The notes beneath the pieces are model-generated. The model worked only from the letters and a program-made list of their open reading frames with translations, was not told where the DNA came from and searched no databases. Of a stretch of 64,000 nucleotides of DNA, positions 55,417 through 63,514 are shown in pieces. How positions within the stretch are numbered: the stretch's first letter is position 1; the number at the start of each line of letters is the position of its first letter. Location of the stretch: NCBI RefSeq assembly GCF_016466415.2, contig NZ_CP066772.2, forward strand, positions 1 through 64,000, in the 5' to 3' direction. Made by a program: the position numbers and the translations under genes. This DNA is from Ralstonia pickettii. Lineage in GTDB: Bacteria; Pseudomonadota; Gammaproteobacteria; Burkholderiales; Burkholderiaceae.

Positions 55417-56958
55417 TCATAACGCCTCGAGACTTGCGCGCACTTCTTCGGCGCGCTTGCGCAGGGCGTCGCGCTCTTCGGGTTCCATCTTGGCGAGTTG
55501 TCGATACACCATCGACAGCCGCGGGTTACGGCCGAACACTTCACTGTGGCGCGCAAAGAAATCCCAGTACAGCGCGTTGTAAGGGCATGCGCGCTCACCG
55601 ACACGCTGCTTGCTGTCGTAATGGCAGCCCTTGCAGTAATCGCTCATGCGGGAAAGATAAGCGGCACTGCTGACATACGGTTTGGTGGCAATGCGGCCGC
55701 CGTCTGCCCATTGGCTCATGCCCACCGTATTCGGCAGCTCCACCCATTCGAATGCGTCGATGTACACGCCGAGGTACCAGCGGTGCACCTCGTCGGGCGC
55801 GAGCCCCGCCAGCAATGCGAAGTTGCCGATCACCATGAGGCGTTGAATGTGATGCGCATGGGCGGTTTGCAACGACTGGCCGATGGCGAGTTGCAGGCAG
55901 CGCATCTGCGTCTTTCCGCTCCAGAACCAGGATGGCAGCGGCGCATCGTGGTTCAGCACGTTGCACGAAGCGTATCCGGGCATCTGCGCCCAGTAGATGC
56001 CGCGTACATATTCGCGCCAGCCCAGAATCTGGCGGATAAACCCCTCCACGGCAGGCAATGGCGCCTTGCCATGCCGATACGCTGCCTCGGCGCGATCGAT
56101 CACCTCGCGCGGATTCAGCATCTTCACGTTGAGGGAAAAGGACAGCAGCGAGTGGAACAGCCGCTGGTGACCGCTGCTCATGGCGTCTTCAAAATCGCCA
56201 AAGTGAGGCAGCACCTGCGCGACAAACGCGTCCAGGCAGGCCAGCGCCTCGGTGCGGTTCAGGGGCCACCGCAATGCCCCGGCCTGCGGGTTGCCGAACG
56301 ACTTCACACCGCTGCGTTCAATGGTCTCCCACAACGCCCGGTGGTCATGCACAGGACGCGCGTCGGCGGGCTCGGGGGGCGAGCCGCGCCAAGGCTTGCG
56401 GTTGTCATGATCGAAATTCCACTGCCCACTTTCCGGCGCCCCCGTGCCGTCGAGCAGCACGCCAAAACGACGTCGCATCTCGCGATAAAACCGCTCCATC
56501 AGCCACTGCTTGCGGCCTTCAAACATGGCAGCCAGCTCATGCCTGCCCGTCAGGAAGTGTTCGGTATCGACTTCGCTCGTCGACAGCGACTGCGCTTCGG
56601 CCCAACGACGCAACTGTTCATCCAGGCGCCACTCGTCGGGGGATTGCCATTCGACGCGCTCGGCGCCGTAGTGCCGGGCGAGCGCGGCGAGATTCTCGGT
56701 CACGGACTGGCGGTTGCTTCCGTCGTCGATCGCCACATACCGCACGCGGTGACCCGCCGCCCGGAGACCGCGTGCAAAGTCGCGCATGGCTGCAAAGATG
56801 GCGAGGATCTTTTGCGCGTGGTGCAGGACGTAATCGGTTTCTTGCCGCACTTCCATCAGCACGTAGACCACGTCCGCGTCCGCGTCCGCAAACCATGAAT
56901 GCTGCGGGTTGAGCTGATCGCCCAGCACCAGCCGAAGAATCTTGGCGCTCTGGTTCAT
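55417..56958 (-). CDS. Iron-sulfur cryptochrome/photolyase (FeS-BCP, PhrB/CryB type)
   Basis: A 513-residue protein of the bacterial FeS-BCP family, which in Agrobacterium PhrB repairs (6-4) photoproducts and in Rhodobacter CryB affects photosynthesis genes. The four 4Fe-4S ligands are all present: Cys354, Cys442, Cys445 and Cys458. Spacings of 88, 3 and 13 residues are the same as in PhrB (350, 438, 441, 454). LVLGDQLNPQHSWF is the N-terminal antenna-domain signature and WAQMPGY lies near the cofactor pocket. It is upstream of the TIGR01777 gene. Confidence 0.95.
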   Translation of the reverse strand: MNQSAKILRLVLGDQLNPQHSWFADADADVVYVLMEVRQETDYVLHHAQKILAIFAAMRDFARGLRAAGHRVRYVAIDDGSNRQSVTENLAALARHYGAERVEWQSPDEWRLDEQLRRWAEAQSLSTSEVDTEHFLTGRHELAAMFEGRKQWLMERFYREMRRRFGVLLDGTGAPESGQWNFDHDNRKPWRGSPPEPADARPVHDHRALWETIERSGVKSFGNPQAGALRWPLNRTEALACLDAFVAQVLPHFGDFEDAMSSGHQRLFHSLLSFSLNVKMLNPREVIDRAEAAYRHGKAPLPAVEGFIRQILGWREYVRGIYWAQMPGYASCNVLNHDAPLPSWFWSGKTQMRCLQLAIGQSLQTAHAHHIQRLMVIGNFALLAGLAPDEVHRWYLGVYIDAFEWVELPNTVGMSQWADGGRIATKPYVSSAAYLSRMSDYCKGCHYDSKQRVGERACPYNALYWDFFARHSEVFGRNPRLSMVYRQLAKMEPEERDALRKRAEEVRASLEAL

Positions 56959-57035
56959 GTCATTGTTCGGTGGAACATGGCGCCACGGCCTTGCGCCGCG
57001 TGCTCGCTTTCGGTCTTGTGCATACGTCCTCGCCG

Positions 57036-57641
57036 CTACTGAGACGGATCCTGCCGCCCATGGGATACCGAGATGAGCGCGTTCGTATCAATGCCCAGCG
57101 CGCGTGCACGCGCGAGGATCGCCTCGCGCTGCGCGGGGTCGAGTTGCTTGTCCCGCGTCAACACCCAGCAATAGCTGCGGTCCGGCCCGACAACCAGCGC
57201 CCAGCGATAGCCCGGATCGAGCGCAGCCACGTGATAGCCGCCGTAGAACGGACCGAAGAACGACACCTTCAACGAGCCGGTATCGTGGCTGCCAACGAAC
57301 AGCGCTTTGCCGACCGCCTCGCGCCACTCGCTTTTCGCAGGATCGAAGCCGCGATTGACCACACGCACACTGCCGTCGGGCTGGAGCTGGTACGTGGCCG
57401 ACACGTCGGTCAAGCCGCGCTCGAACGAGTGATCGAGCCGAGCCTGCTCGTACCAGCGCCCCTGATACCGTTGAAGATCAAACGGCGTAACAGCAGTGAT
57501 GCCTTCGGGCGGGCTCGTCGGCACACAGCCTGCCAGAAACGTCGCGCCCGCCAGCAGCGGCAACAGCCATTGCAGGCGCGCGCGCACTGCACGCAGGCCA
57601 TGCTTCGCAAGTTGAAACGCGGTTGTCAACGCATCTGCCAT
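57036..57641 (-). CDS. Outer-membrane lipocalin (Blc-like) 1
   Basis: A 201-residue lipoprotein lipocalin with a long N-terminal region, membrane-like signal and lipobox LAGC (Cys39), then the lipocalin GxW motif in YQGRWYEQARLDHSF and a conserved C-terminal block YCWVLTRDKQLDP. Blc binds lysophospholipids and fatty acids at the outer membrane under envelope stress. It may be cotranscribed with the iron-sulfur photolyase gene 77 bp downstream. The 282 bp to the next gene on the right contain no other gene. Confidence 0.92.
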   Translation of the reverse strand: MADALTTAFQLAKHGLRAVRARLQWLLPLLAGATFLAGCVPTSPPEGITAVTPFDLQRYQGRWYEQARLDHSFERGLTDVSATYQLQPDGSVRVVNRGFDPAKSEWREAVGKALFVGSHDTGSLKVSFFGPFYGGYHVAALDPGYRWALVVGPDRSYCWVLTRDKQLDPAQREAILARARALGIDTNALISVSHGRQDPSQ

Positions 57642-57923
57642 TCAAATCCTCCCGACATGAATGCCGCCCATGGCGACATGAAACGCTGCACTACGCAGCG
57701 CGTCAACGGAATGCGGCGCAACCCGCGGCAAATTCCCACCAATGAACACGCTTTGAGTCAGTAAATTCGCCCATACCAGGCGAATCCTGTTGCAGAACGG
57801 TGTAAGCCGTGAGCACGATTTGCATCGAGAAAATTTCGTACCAGCGTCTCCGCGTCAGAGGCTCTGTCAGTAGACTTGCTAAGCAGCTTGTTCAACGCTT
57901 GACCACACGCACGCCCCCGCAAT

Positions 57924-58460
57924 ATGCCTGCCAAACGCGTTCACGCCGCCCGAGCCCTGGTCCTTGTTCTGTCCTCCATCATGAGCGTCGGCGCCTGGGC
58001 CGACTGCCGCGACACCGTGCCCGCGCCGCAGCTGTCAGGCAAGGGAGCGCTGTGCCTGCTGGGGTTCTGTCTATACGATGCGCAGTTGTGGAGTGCTGAA
58101 CTCCCGCCCAGCTATGACGCGCCCTTTGCACTGGAGGTGACGTACCGGCGAGCGATCGAGCGAAGCCGCCTCATCGACACCGCCATCGACGAAATCCGGC
58201 GGCTCCAGAGCCCCGCACCGCCCGACGACACGCTCGCGCAATGGCAGCGCGCCATGACGCCCGCCTTCCCCGATGTCAAACCGGGCGACACTTTGTGCGG
58301 GGTGTATGTGCCCGGCCGCGGCGCGCGCTTCTACGCAAACGGACAACTGACGACCGAGGTGAACGATCCCGCCTTCGCGCGCGCCTTTTTCGATATCTGG
58401 CTGGCACCCGGCACGCGCGCTCCGTCCTTGCGTCGTCACCTTCTGGGCAAGTCACGTTGA
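57924..58460 (+). CDS. Chalcone-isomerase-like periplasmic protein
   Basis: A 178-residue protein with a signal peptide cleaved near WADC and a bacterial chalcone-isomerase-like domain: GKGALCLLGFCLYDAQLWS, ALEVTYRRAIERSRLI and VNDPAFARAFFDIWLAP. The fold binds fatty acids in related proteins, and true flavonoid isomerase activity is unlikely. In many gamma- and beta-proteobacteria such genes lie with Cfa, DUF2878 and lipocalin genes, as here. It ends 11 bp from the convergent second lipocalin gene. Confidence 0.88.
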   Translation: MPAKRVHAARALVLVLSSIMSVGAWADCRDTVPAPQLSGKGALCLLGFCLYDAQLWSAELPPSYDAPFALEVTYRRAIERSRLIDTAIDEIRRLQSPAPPDDTLAQWQRAMTPAFPDVKPGDTLCGVYVPGRGARFYANGQLTTEVNDPAFARAFFDIWLAPGTRAPSLRRHLLGKSR

Positions 58461-58471
58461 TGCGCAGGCAG

Positions 58472-59104
58472 CTAGTTGGGATCTCCCGGCGACTGGAAGC
58501 CCGGTTGCCCGATCTGGCTTGGGAACTGCGGTACACGCCGGAAACGCGAAATGTCGTAACCCATCGCTTCGAAACGGCCCAATGCCGCGCGATAGTCCGC
58601 ATCGCTCATGTTGGGCTCGCGCGAAAACACCCAGCCGAGGCTTTTGTCCGGATAGCCGAGCAGAGTCACACGGTATTCTGGGTCGACATAGAGCGTCAGC
58701 TGCGACACGTAGATGGGCCAGAACAGCCGCACGCGCCATTCGCCGCCTCCACTGCCGTCCACCACCGAATCGACGAACTGCATGCGTTTGAACGGCGCGT
58801 CGAAACTGCCGGGCCGATAGACGTACGCATCGTCGATACGGCCATCGGGCCGCAGCGACCACTCGGCATAGCTGCCGACGTTGCCCCGCTCTCCAAAGTA
58901 AGGAATGTTGGCGATGACATACCAGCGCCCCATGTAGCGCGGCAGGTCGACAGAAACCGTGTGCAGCGGCACGGCCGCCCGCGGGTTCGGATTTGGCGGT
59001 GGGCCAGAGCAGGCGGCGCTGGCAAGCGCCAGCGCGACCACTGCCAGGTAACGTGCCCAACCTGACAGGATGACCCTACGAAGGCCTCTTTGATGCGTTC
59101 TCAT
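58472..59104 (-). CDS. Outer-membrane lipocalin (Blc-like) 2
   Basis: A 210-residue lipoprotein with lipobox SAAC (Cys33), a proline/asparagine-rich linker, the lipocalin motif YMGRWYVIANIPYF, and a C-terminal LGWVFSREPNMSDADY block. It is diverged from lipocalin 1 but fits the same family. The ATG at 59104 is strongly supported by AGGAG seven bases upstream. That makes its first 12 bp coincide with the first 12 bp of the divergent DUF2878 gene, so the promoter must lie inside DUF2878. The longer frame to 59512 is antisense extension. Confidence 0.9.
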   Translation of the reverse strand: MRTHQRGLRRVILSGWARYLAVVALALASAACSGPPPNPNPRAAVPLHTVSVDLPRYMGRWYVIANIPYFGERGNVGSYAEWSLRPDGRIDDAYVYRPGSFDAPFKRMQFVDSVVDGSGGGEWRVRLFWPIYVSQLTLYVDPEYRVTLLGYPDKSLGWVFSREPNMSDADYRAALGRFEAMGYDISRFRRVPQFPSQIGQPGFQSPGDPN

Positions 59105-59623
59105 CGTGCTCTCCTCTATGCGGTGGCCGGACAGGCCGGCTGGTTTGTGTGCGTGCTGAGTGCCGCGCGCGACGCCGCGTGGATCGGCATCGTCTTCGTC
59201 GCCGTACTGCTCGCGCTTCACTTGCAGCAAGCCCGCCAGCCGCAACGGGAATTGCGGCTGGTGGTGTGGGTCGTGGTGCTGGCGGCACCGTGGGAAACCC
59301 TCCTGATACGCGCCGGCCTCATCGCCTATCCGCATGGCACGTTGTGGGCCGGATTCGCACCGCCCTGGCTGCTGGCGCTGTGGGTGCTGTTCGCGATCCA
59401 AGTGAATGTCCTCTTTCGTTGGCTGCGCGGCAGATGGTGGCTGGCGTTGGCGCTGGGGGCCGTTGCCGGCCCGCTCTCGTTTCGTGCGGGTGCAGCGCTT
59501 GGGGCGGCACATATTTCGGCGATGGCTGCCACGCTGGGCACCCTGGCAATCGGTTGGGCGATATGGATGCCGCTACTGGTCCGGATGGGCGAGCACAGCG
59601 ACGGAACCGGCATTCCGCCCTGA
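59093..59623 (+). CDS. DUF2878 membrane protein
   Basis: A 176-residue inner-membrane protein with five to six hydrophobic helices. The segments PWETLLIRAGLIAYPHGTLW and PPWLLALWVLFAIQVNVLF are DUF2878 marks. The function is unknown, but the family recurs with Cfa, DUF1365 and lipocalin genes. The ATG at 59093 has AAGG nine bases upstream; a TTG precedes it directly. The start overlaps the lipocalin 2 start on the other strand. It ends 15 bp from the convergent Cfa-like gene. Confidence 0.85.
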   Translation: MRSHRALLYAVAGQAGWFVCVLSAARDAAWIGIVFVAVLLALHLQQARQPQRELRLVVWVVVLAAPWETLLIRAGLIAYPHGTLWAGFAPPWLLALWVLFAIQVNVLFRWLRGRWWLALALGAVAGPLSFRAGAALGAAHISAMAATLGTLAIGWAIWMPLLVRMGEHSDGTGIPP

Positions 59624-59638
59624 CTGCTGCTCCGCTCC

Positions 59639-60739
59639 CTAACGCTTGACGAACCGGTAATGCGCCACGCCCCATTCGTTGCCGTCTGCATAGCCGAACA
59701 ACGTCGACACCGCCAGGTAGAACATGCGCCACCGCTGAAACCACACGGCCGCCTGGGGCTTGCCATAGGTCTGGATGAACACCGGCATCAAACGATCACG
59801 GGCCGCGTCGAGGTTGGCTAGCCAATGGTCGGCGGTGCGCGCGTAGTGCATGCCGCTGACCCACCAGTGCCGCGCCATGCGCAGGTCGTCCTGGAACTCC
59901 AGCAGCAACGCCTCCGATGGCATCGTGCCGCCAGTGAAGAAATACTTCGACATCCAGTCGGTGCCGTCCTGCACCTGGAAGTGATACGCCAGCGTGCGAT
60001 GCGCAAAGATGTGCACGAACAGCACCGCATCCGGTCGCATCCACCGCGCGATCTTGCCCAGCAACAGGCCGTAGTTCTTCATGTGCTCGAACATCTCGAT
60101 CGACACGACCCGGTCGAAGAGACCGCCCTTGGGCATCTCTGCAAAGTCGAAATCGACGATGTTTCCCGTGTGCACGGTCAGGTTCGTCAGGCCGCGCTCG
60201 GCTGCCCGGGCCTCGATCCAGCTGCGCTGGCCCCGCGAATTCGACAACGCCACAATGCGCGCGTTGGGATAGCGCTTGGCCATCCATAGCGACAGCGAAC
60301 CCCAACCGCAGCCCAGGTCCAGAATGCACTGACCGTCGGCCAGGCTGGCACGCTCGGCGTAGCACGCAAACATCGCCTCTTCGGCCTCGGCCAGCGTTTC
60401 GTTGCCGTTCGGGTACAGGGCGCAGGAGTATTTCAGCTGCGGCCCCAGATGCGCCTCGAAGAATGCAGGCGGCAATTCATAGTGCTGCGTGTTGGCCGCG
60501 TCTGTCTCAATGGCAATGGGGCTGCCATGCAGCTCGTCCAGCAACGCATTGAAGCGCCGCGAACGCAGTTCGCCGTCGTTCAGGCCCTCGTCTCGCAGGC
60601 GTTGGCGCATGAGGGCGCGCATGCCCGCACGAACGAGCCCATCCGGCAGCCATCCGCGCTCGCAGCACTGGATGAGCCAGCCGTCACTGGCGTCGGCCGC
60701 AACCTGCGGCGGTAGGGTCGGCGTGGACAGTGCAGTCAT
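59639..60739 (-). CDS. Cfa-like SAM-dependent methyltransferase 1
   Basis: A 366-residue methyltransferase related to cyclopropane fatty acid synthases and coclaurine-type N-methyltransferases. The SAM site is ILDLGCGWGSLSLWMAKRYP; HYELPPAFFEAHLGPQLKYSC is the fatty-acid-methyltransferase lead segment. It differs from the canonical Cfa two genes upstream, so a distinct step, such as C-methylation of an acyl chain, is likely. AAGGAG stands just before the ATG at 60739. It is the last gene of the lipid operon, 32 bp after DUF1295. Confidence 0.9.
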   Translation of the reverse strand: MTALSTPTLPPQVAADASDGWLIQCCERGWLPDGLVRAGMRALMRQRLRDEGLNDGELRSRRFNALLDELHGSPIAIETDAANTQHYELPPAFFEAHLGPQLKYSCALYPNGNETLAEAEEAMFACYAERASLADGQCILDLGCGWGSLSLWMAKRYPNARIVALSNSRGQRSWIEARAAERGLTNLTVHTGNIVDFDFAEMPKGGLFDRVVSIEMFEHMKNYGLLLGKIARWMRPDAVLFVHIFAHRTLAYHFQVQDGTDWMSKYFFTGGTMPSEALLLEFQDDLRMARHWWVSGMHYARTADHWLANLDAARDRLMPVFIQTYGKPQAAVWFQRWRMFYLAVSTLFGYADGNEWGVAHYRFVKR

Positions 60740-60771
60740 GAAAAGCTCCTTGGAATCTGTACGTGTGAACG

Positions 60772-61554
60772 TCAGTGGCGCGGCGGCCATGGGATCAGCA
60801 CGCTCGTTGTGCGGGCGTATTCGGCGTAGTCGTCTCGCGTTGCGCGCATGTGGGCTTCAAGCATGGGAACGCCCGAGACCTTGATGAGCAGCCACGCCAT
60901 GGCCACCGGCGGCAACAGCGTCAGCCATGCCCACGGCGTGCCGAGCGCCAGGGGCACGTAGGCCAGCCAGTGCACGCATTCAAAGAAATAATTGGGATGC
61001 CGCGAATAGCGCCACAGCCCCGCCCGGCAGGTCTTGCCGCGGTTGGCCGGGTCCGCCGCAAAGCTGCGCAGTTGCCGGTCCGCCAGTGCCTCGCCGGCCA
61101 CGGCAATCAGCCACAGCGCAATCGCAATCGCCACGGCAACCGCGCCTGGTGAATCGGGGCGGTAGCTCGGCACGGCAAACGCGATCGACAGAAACATCGA
61201 TACCGCCGCCTGCACCTGGAAGAAGCCGAACATGTTTCGGGGTGCGGCTGCGCCCCACTCCTGGCGCAACTTGCGGTAGCGCGCGTCTTCCGGCTTGCCG
61301 GCATTGCGCTGCCACAAGTGCCAGCCCAGGCGCACGCCCCACACCGCGCCACCCGCACCGACCAGCAAGCGTGCAGGCAACGAACCCGTCCCCAACCCGG
61401 CGTACAGCAATGCCACTGCGCCCAGGGAGAATGCCCAGACCGGATCGACCATGCCGGCATTCTCGGTGCGCAACTGCCACGCCCACACGGCACTGAACAC
61501 CGCCACCAGGAATACCAGCGCGACGAGCGCGACCCCGATCGCAGGCATGGTCAC
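60772..61554 (-). CDS. DUF1295 membrane protein (steroid 5-alpha-reductase-like)
   Basis: A 260-residue membrane protein with six to seven helices. The C-terminal signature FAADPANRGKTCRAGLWRYSRHPNYFFE is shown here by its core GLWRYSRHPNYFFE, shared by DUF1295, isoprenylcysteine methyltransferases and sterol reductases that bind NADPH or SAM. The start is GTG at 61554, overlapping the preceding gene's TGA as GTGA; an ATG two codons later is possible. It is embedded between two fatty-acid methyltransferase genes, so an acyl-lipid reductase is a reasonable guess. Confidence 0.9.
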   Translation of the reverse strand: MTMPAIGVALVALVFLVAVFSAVWAWQLRTENAGMVDPVWAFSLGAVALLYAGLGTGSLPARLLVGAGGAVWGVRLGWHLWQRNAGKPEDARYRKLRQEWGAAAPRNMFGFFQVQAAVSMFLSIAFAVPSYRPDSPGAVAVAIAIALWLIAVAGEALADRQLRSFAADPANRGKTCRAGLWRYSRHPNYFFECVHWLAYVPLALGTPWAWLTLLPPVAMAWLLIKVSGVPMLEAHMRATRDDYAEYARTTSVLIPWPPRH

Positions 61555-62750
61555 CCCCGCTCCAGCAGAAACTGCGACACGCCGATCCGGCCCTCGTCAA
61601 AGCCAGCCTCGCAGTAAGCGAAGTACAGGCGCCAGATGCGGATGAACGAATCATCGAATCCGAGTGCGCGCACGGCATCGAGCCGGGCTTCGAAGCGCTG
61701 GCTCCAGCGGCGCAGTGTCTCTGCGTAATCGCGGCCGAAGTCGAGGCGGTCCACCACACGCAAGCCGTGCTGCTCCGCCAGCTTGATGAAGCGCTCACGG
61801 CTGGGCAACATGCCGCCCGGGAAGATGAACTGCTGGATGAAATCGGTGCCGGCGCGATAGCGCTCGAAATGCGCTTCGTCGATGGTGATGCTCTGCACCA
61901 GCGCGCGCCCCCCATGCCGCAGGCAGCGCACCAGCGTCCGGAAGTAGCTTGGCCAGTAAGCCTCGCCCACTGCCTCGAACATCTCGATGGAGGCGATGGC
62001 GTCGTACGCCCCATCCAGATCCCGATAGTCACGCAGCTCAACGCGCGCCCGCGGCTCGCCGGCCAGGCGCTCGGCCGTATAGCGGCGCTGTTCTTCCGAG
62101 AGCGTGATGCCGTGCACATGCGCACCGCGCGCACAGGCCATTTCCATCAGGCCGCCCCATCCGCAGCCGATTTCCAGCACATCCATGCCGGGCTCCACCC
62201 TCAGCATGTCGCACGCGCGCCGATACTTGGCGGCTTGCGCCTCAGCAAGCCCATGCCGCAGATTGCCGTTGAAACAGGCAGACGAATACGCCATGCCCTC
62301 GTCCAGCCACAGGCGATAGAAGTCGTTACCCAGGTCATAATGCAAATGGATATTGCGACGGCTGCCGCGACGGCTGTTTCTGCGCAGCAGGTGGCGCAGG
62401 CGCAGGACGGAGCGCGCCAGCGCATTCCCGAAGATCGCCTGGTCCAGCGTGGCCGCATTGACGATGGCTAGCCGCAGCAGGTTGGTGAGGTTGCCCGAGT
62501 CGATCCATCCGTCGCGATACGCCTCGGCAAAGCCCACGTCGCCGCTGCGCAGGATGCGCCCGCAGGCGCGCCAGTCGATGATGCGCAGATCCGCCACGAG
62601 CGGCGAACCGGCATCGCCGATCTGCACATCGCCATCAGGCGTGACAAGGTGAAGAGAGCCGTGCCGCAGCCGACCGGCCAAGGCCAGAAACAGCCGGCCG
62701 GCAGCAGGAACATGGGGCGGCACCCAGGCAAGGGAGCGCGAGACTGTCAT
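61551..62750 (-). CDS. cfa: Cyclopropane-fatty-acyl-phospholipid synthase family protein 2
   Basis: A 399-residue enzyme of the Cfa family that adds a methylene or methyl group from SAM to unsaturated acyl chains in membrane phospholipids. Motifs are HYDLGNDFYRLWLDEGMAYSSA, given by its core YDLGNDFYRLWLD, the SAM loop VLEIGCGWGGLMEMA, EMFEAVGEAYW and FIQQFIFPGGMLPS. The ATG at 62750 overlaps the DUF1365 stop by 4 bp, and the long frame further upstream is antisense noise. In singlet-oxygen clusters such enzymes take part in furan or methylated fatty acid synthesis. Confidence 0.93.
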   Translation of the reverse strand: MTVSRSLAWVPPHVPAAGRLFLALAGRLRHGSLHLVTPDGDVQIGDAGSPLVADLRIIDWRACGRILRSGDVGFAEAYRDGWIDSGNLTNLLRLAIVNAATLDQAIFGNALARSVLRLRHLLRRNSRRGSRRNIHLHYDLGNDFYRLWLDEGMAYSSACFNGNLRHGLAEAQAAKYRRACDMLRVEPGMDVLEIGCGWGGLMEMACARGAHVHGITLSEEQRRYTAERLAGEPRARVELRDYRDLDGAYDAIASIEMFEAVGEAYWPSYFRTLVRCLRHGGRALVQSITIDEAHFERYRAGTDFIQQFIFPGGMLPSRERFIKLAEQHGLRVVDRLDFGRDYAETLRRWSQRFEARLDAVRALGFDDSFIRIWRLYFAYCEAGFDEGRIGVSQFLLERG

Positions 62751-63514
62751 CGGGAGTTCTCCGGAGAAGATCTGTCGTGCGGGGCGCGGCCAAAGAACGG
62801 CACGCCCTTGAACCACAAGCGCAGGGCTTGCCAATGGATGCGGCCGATGACCTGCAGAGCAAGCAAGGGCTGGCGCAGCAACGCGCGCCGCAGGTGAGCG
62901 GAATCGAAAGGCTGCAACCGGCCGCCGATGGCGGTATGCAGCAAGGCGCCGTCTCGGTCGTGATAATCGATGCGCACAAGCGCCGTTGCAGCGCCCTCGG
63001 CAAAGCGGAACCGATAGCCGCCCTCGACCCTGCAGAAGGGCGATACATGCAGCTGCTTGCGGCACGTCAGCACGGTATGCGGGTCGATGGCTCCACCGCC
63101 CTGCGCGCACAGCAGGTATTGATGGTGCTGCCCAAAGGTGTTGTTGACCTCGGCCAATATGGCGCGCAGCGTGCCTGCCGCGTCGTGGCAATACCAGAAC
63201 GAGACGGGGTTGAACATCCAGCCGGCAATACGCGGAAACGTCTGCAGCCAGACCTCGCCATCGGCAGGCAAACCTGCGCTGCTCAGCACGCCACGTATCC
63301 AGGTAAGCAGGTCCGTGCCGTCTCGCGGGCCGTAGTCTCGCGTGCGCAAAGACAGCGGCCGGAGGCAGTCGACGCCAAACCACGTCCCGGTCAGGCGCCC
63401 CAGCGCGGAAAGCTTCACGCGCACGGCAAACACCGGATAGACAAAGCGATTGGCCACCGGCCGCAGGCGGCGGTGCATGACCTGGCCGACAAGAAGCTGC
63501 GCGTCGCCGTTCAT
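62747..63514 (-). CDS. DUF1365 protein
   Basis: A 255-residue cytoplasmic protein with the DUF1365 marks RPVANRFVYPVFAVRV, PRIAGWMFNPVSFWYCHD and KQLHVSPFCRVEGGYRFRF. No enzyme activity is established from sequence. It nearly always lies between an FAD-dependent oxidoreductase and a Cfa gene, as here, and both junctions are 4-bp ATGA overlaps. It probably acts on the same lipid substrate. Confidence 0.93.
   Translation of the reverse strand: MNGDAQLLVGQVMHRRLRPVANRFVYPVFAVRVKLSALGRLTGTWFGVDCLRPLSLRTRDYGPRDGTDLLTWIRGVLSSAGLPADGEVWLQTFPRIAGWMFNPVSFWYCHDAAGTLRAILAEVNNTFGQHHQYLLCAQGGGAIDPHTVLTCRKQLHVSPFCRVEGGYRFRFAEGAATALVRIDYHDRDGALLHTAIGGRLQPFDSAHLRRALLRQPLLALQVIGRIHWQALRLWFKGVPFFGRAPHDRSSPENSR

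Noticed and set aside
57924-58460. True chalcone isomerase of flavonoid metabolism
   Set aside because: It is a secreted bacterial homolog in a lipid cluster with no other flavonoid genes; fatty-acid binding is more plausible.
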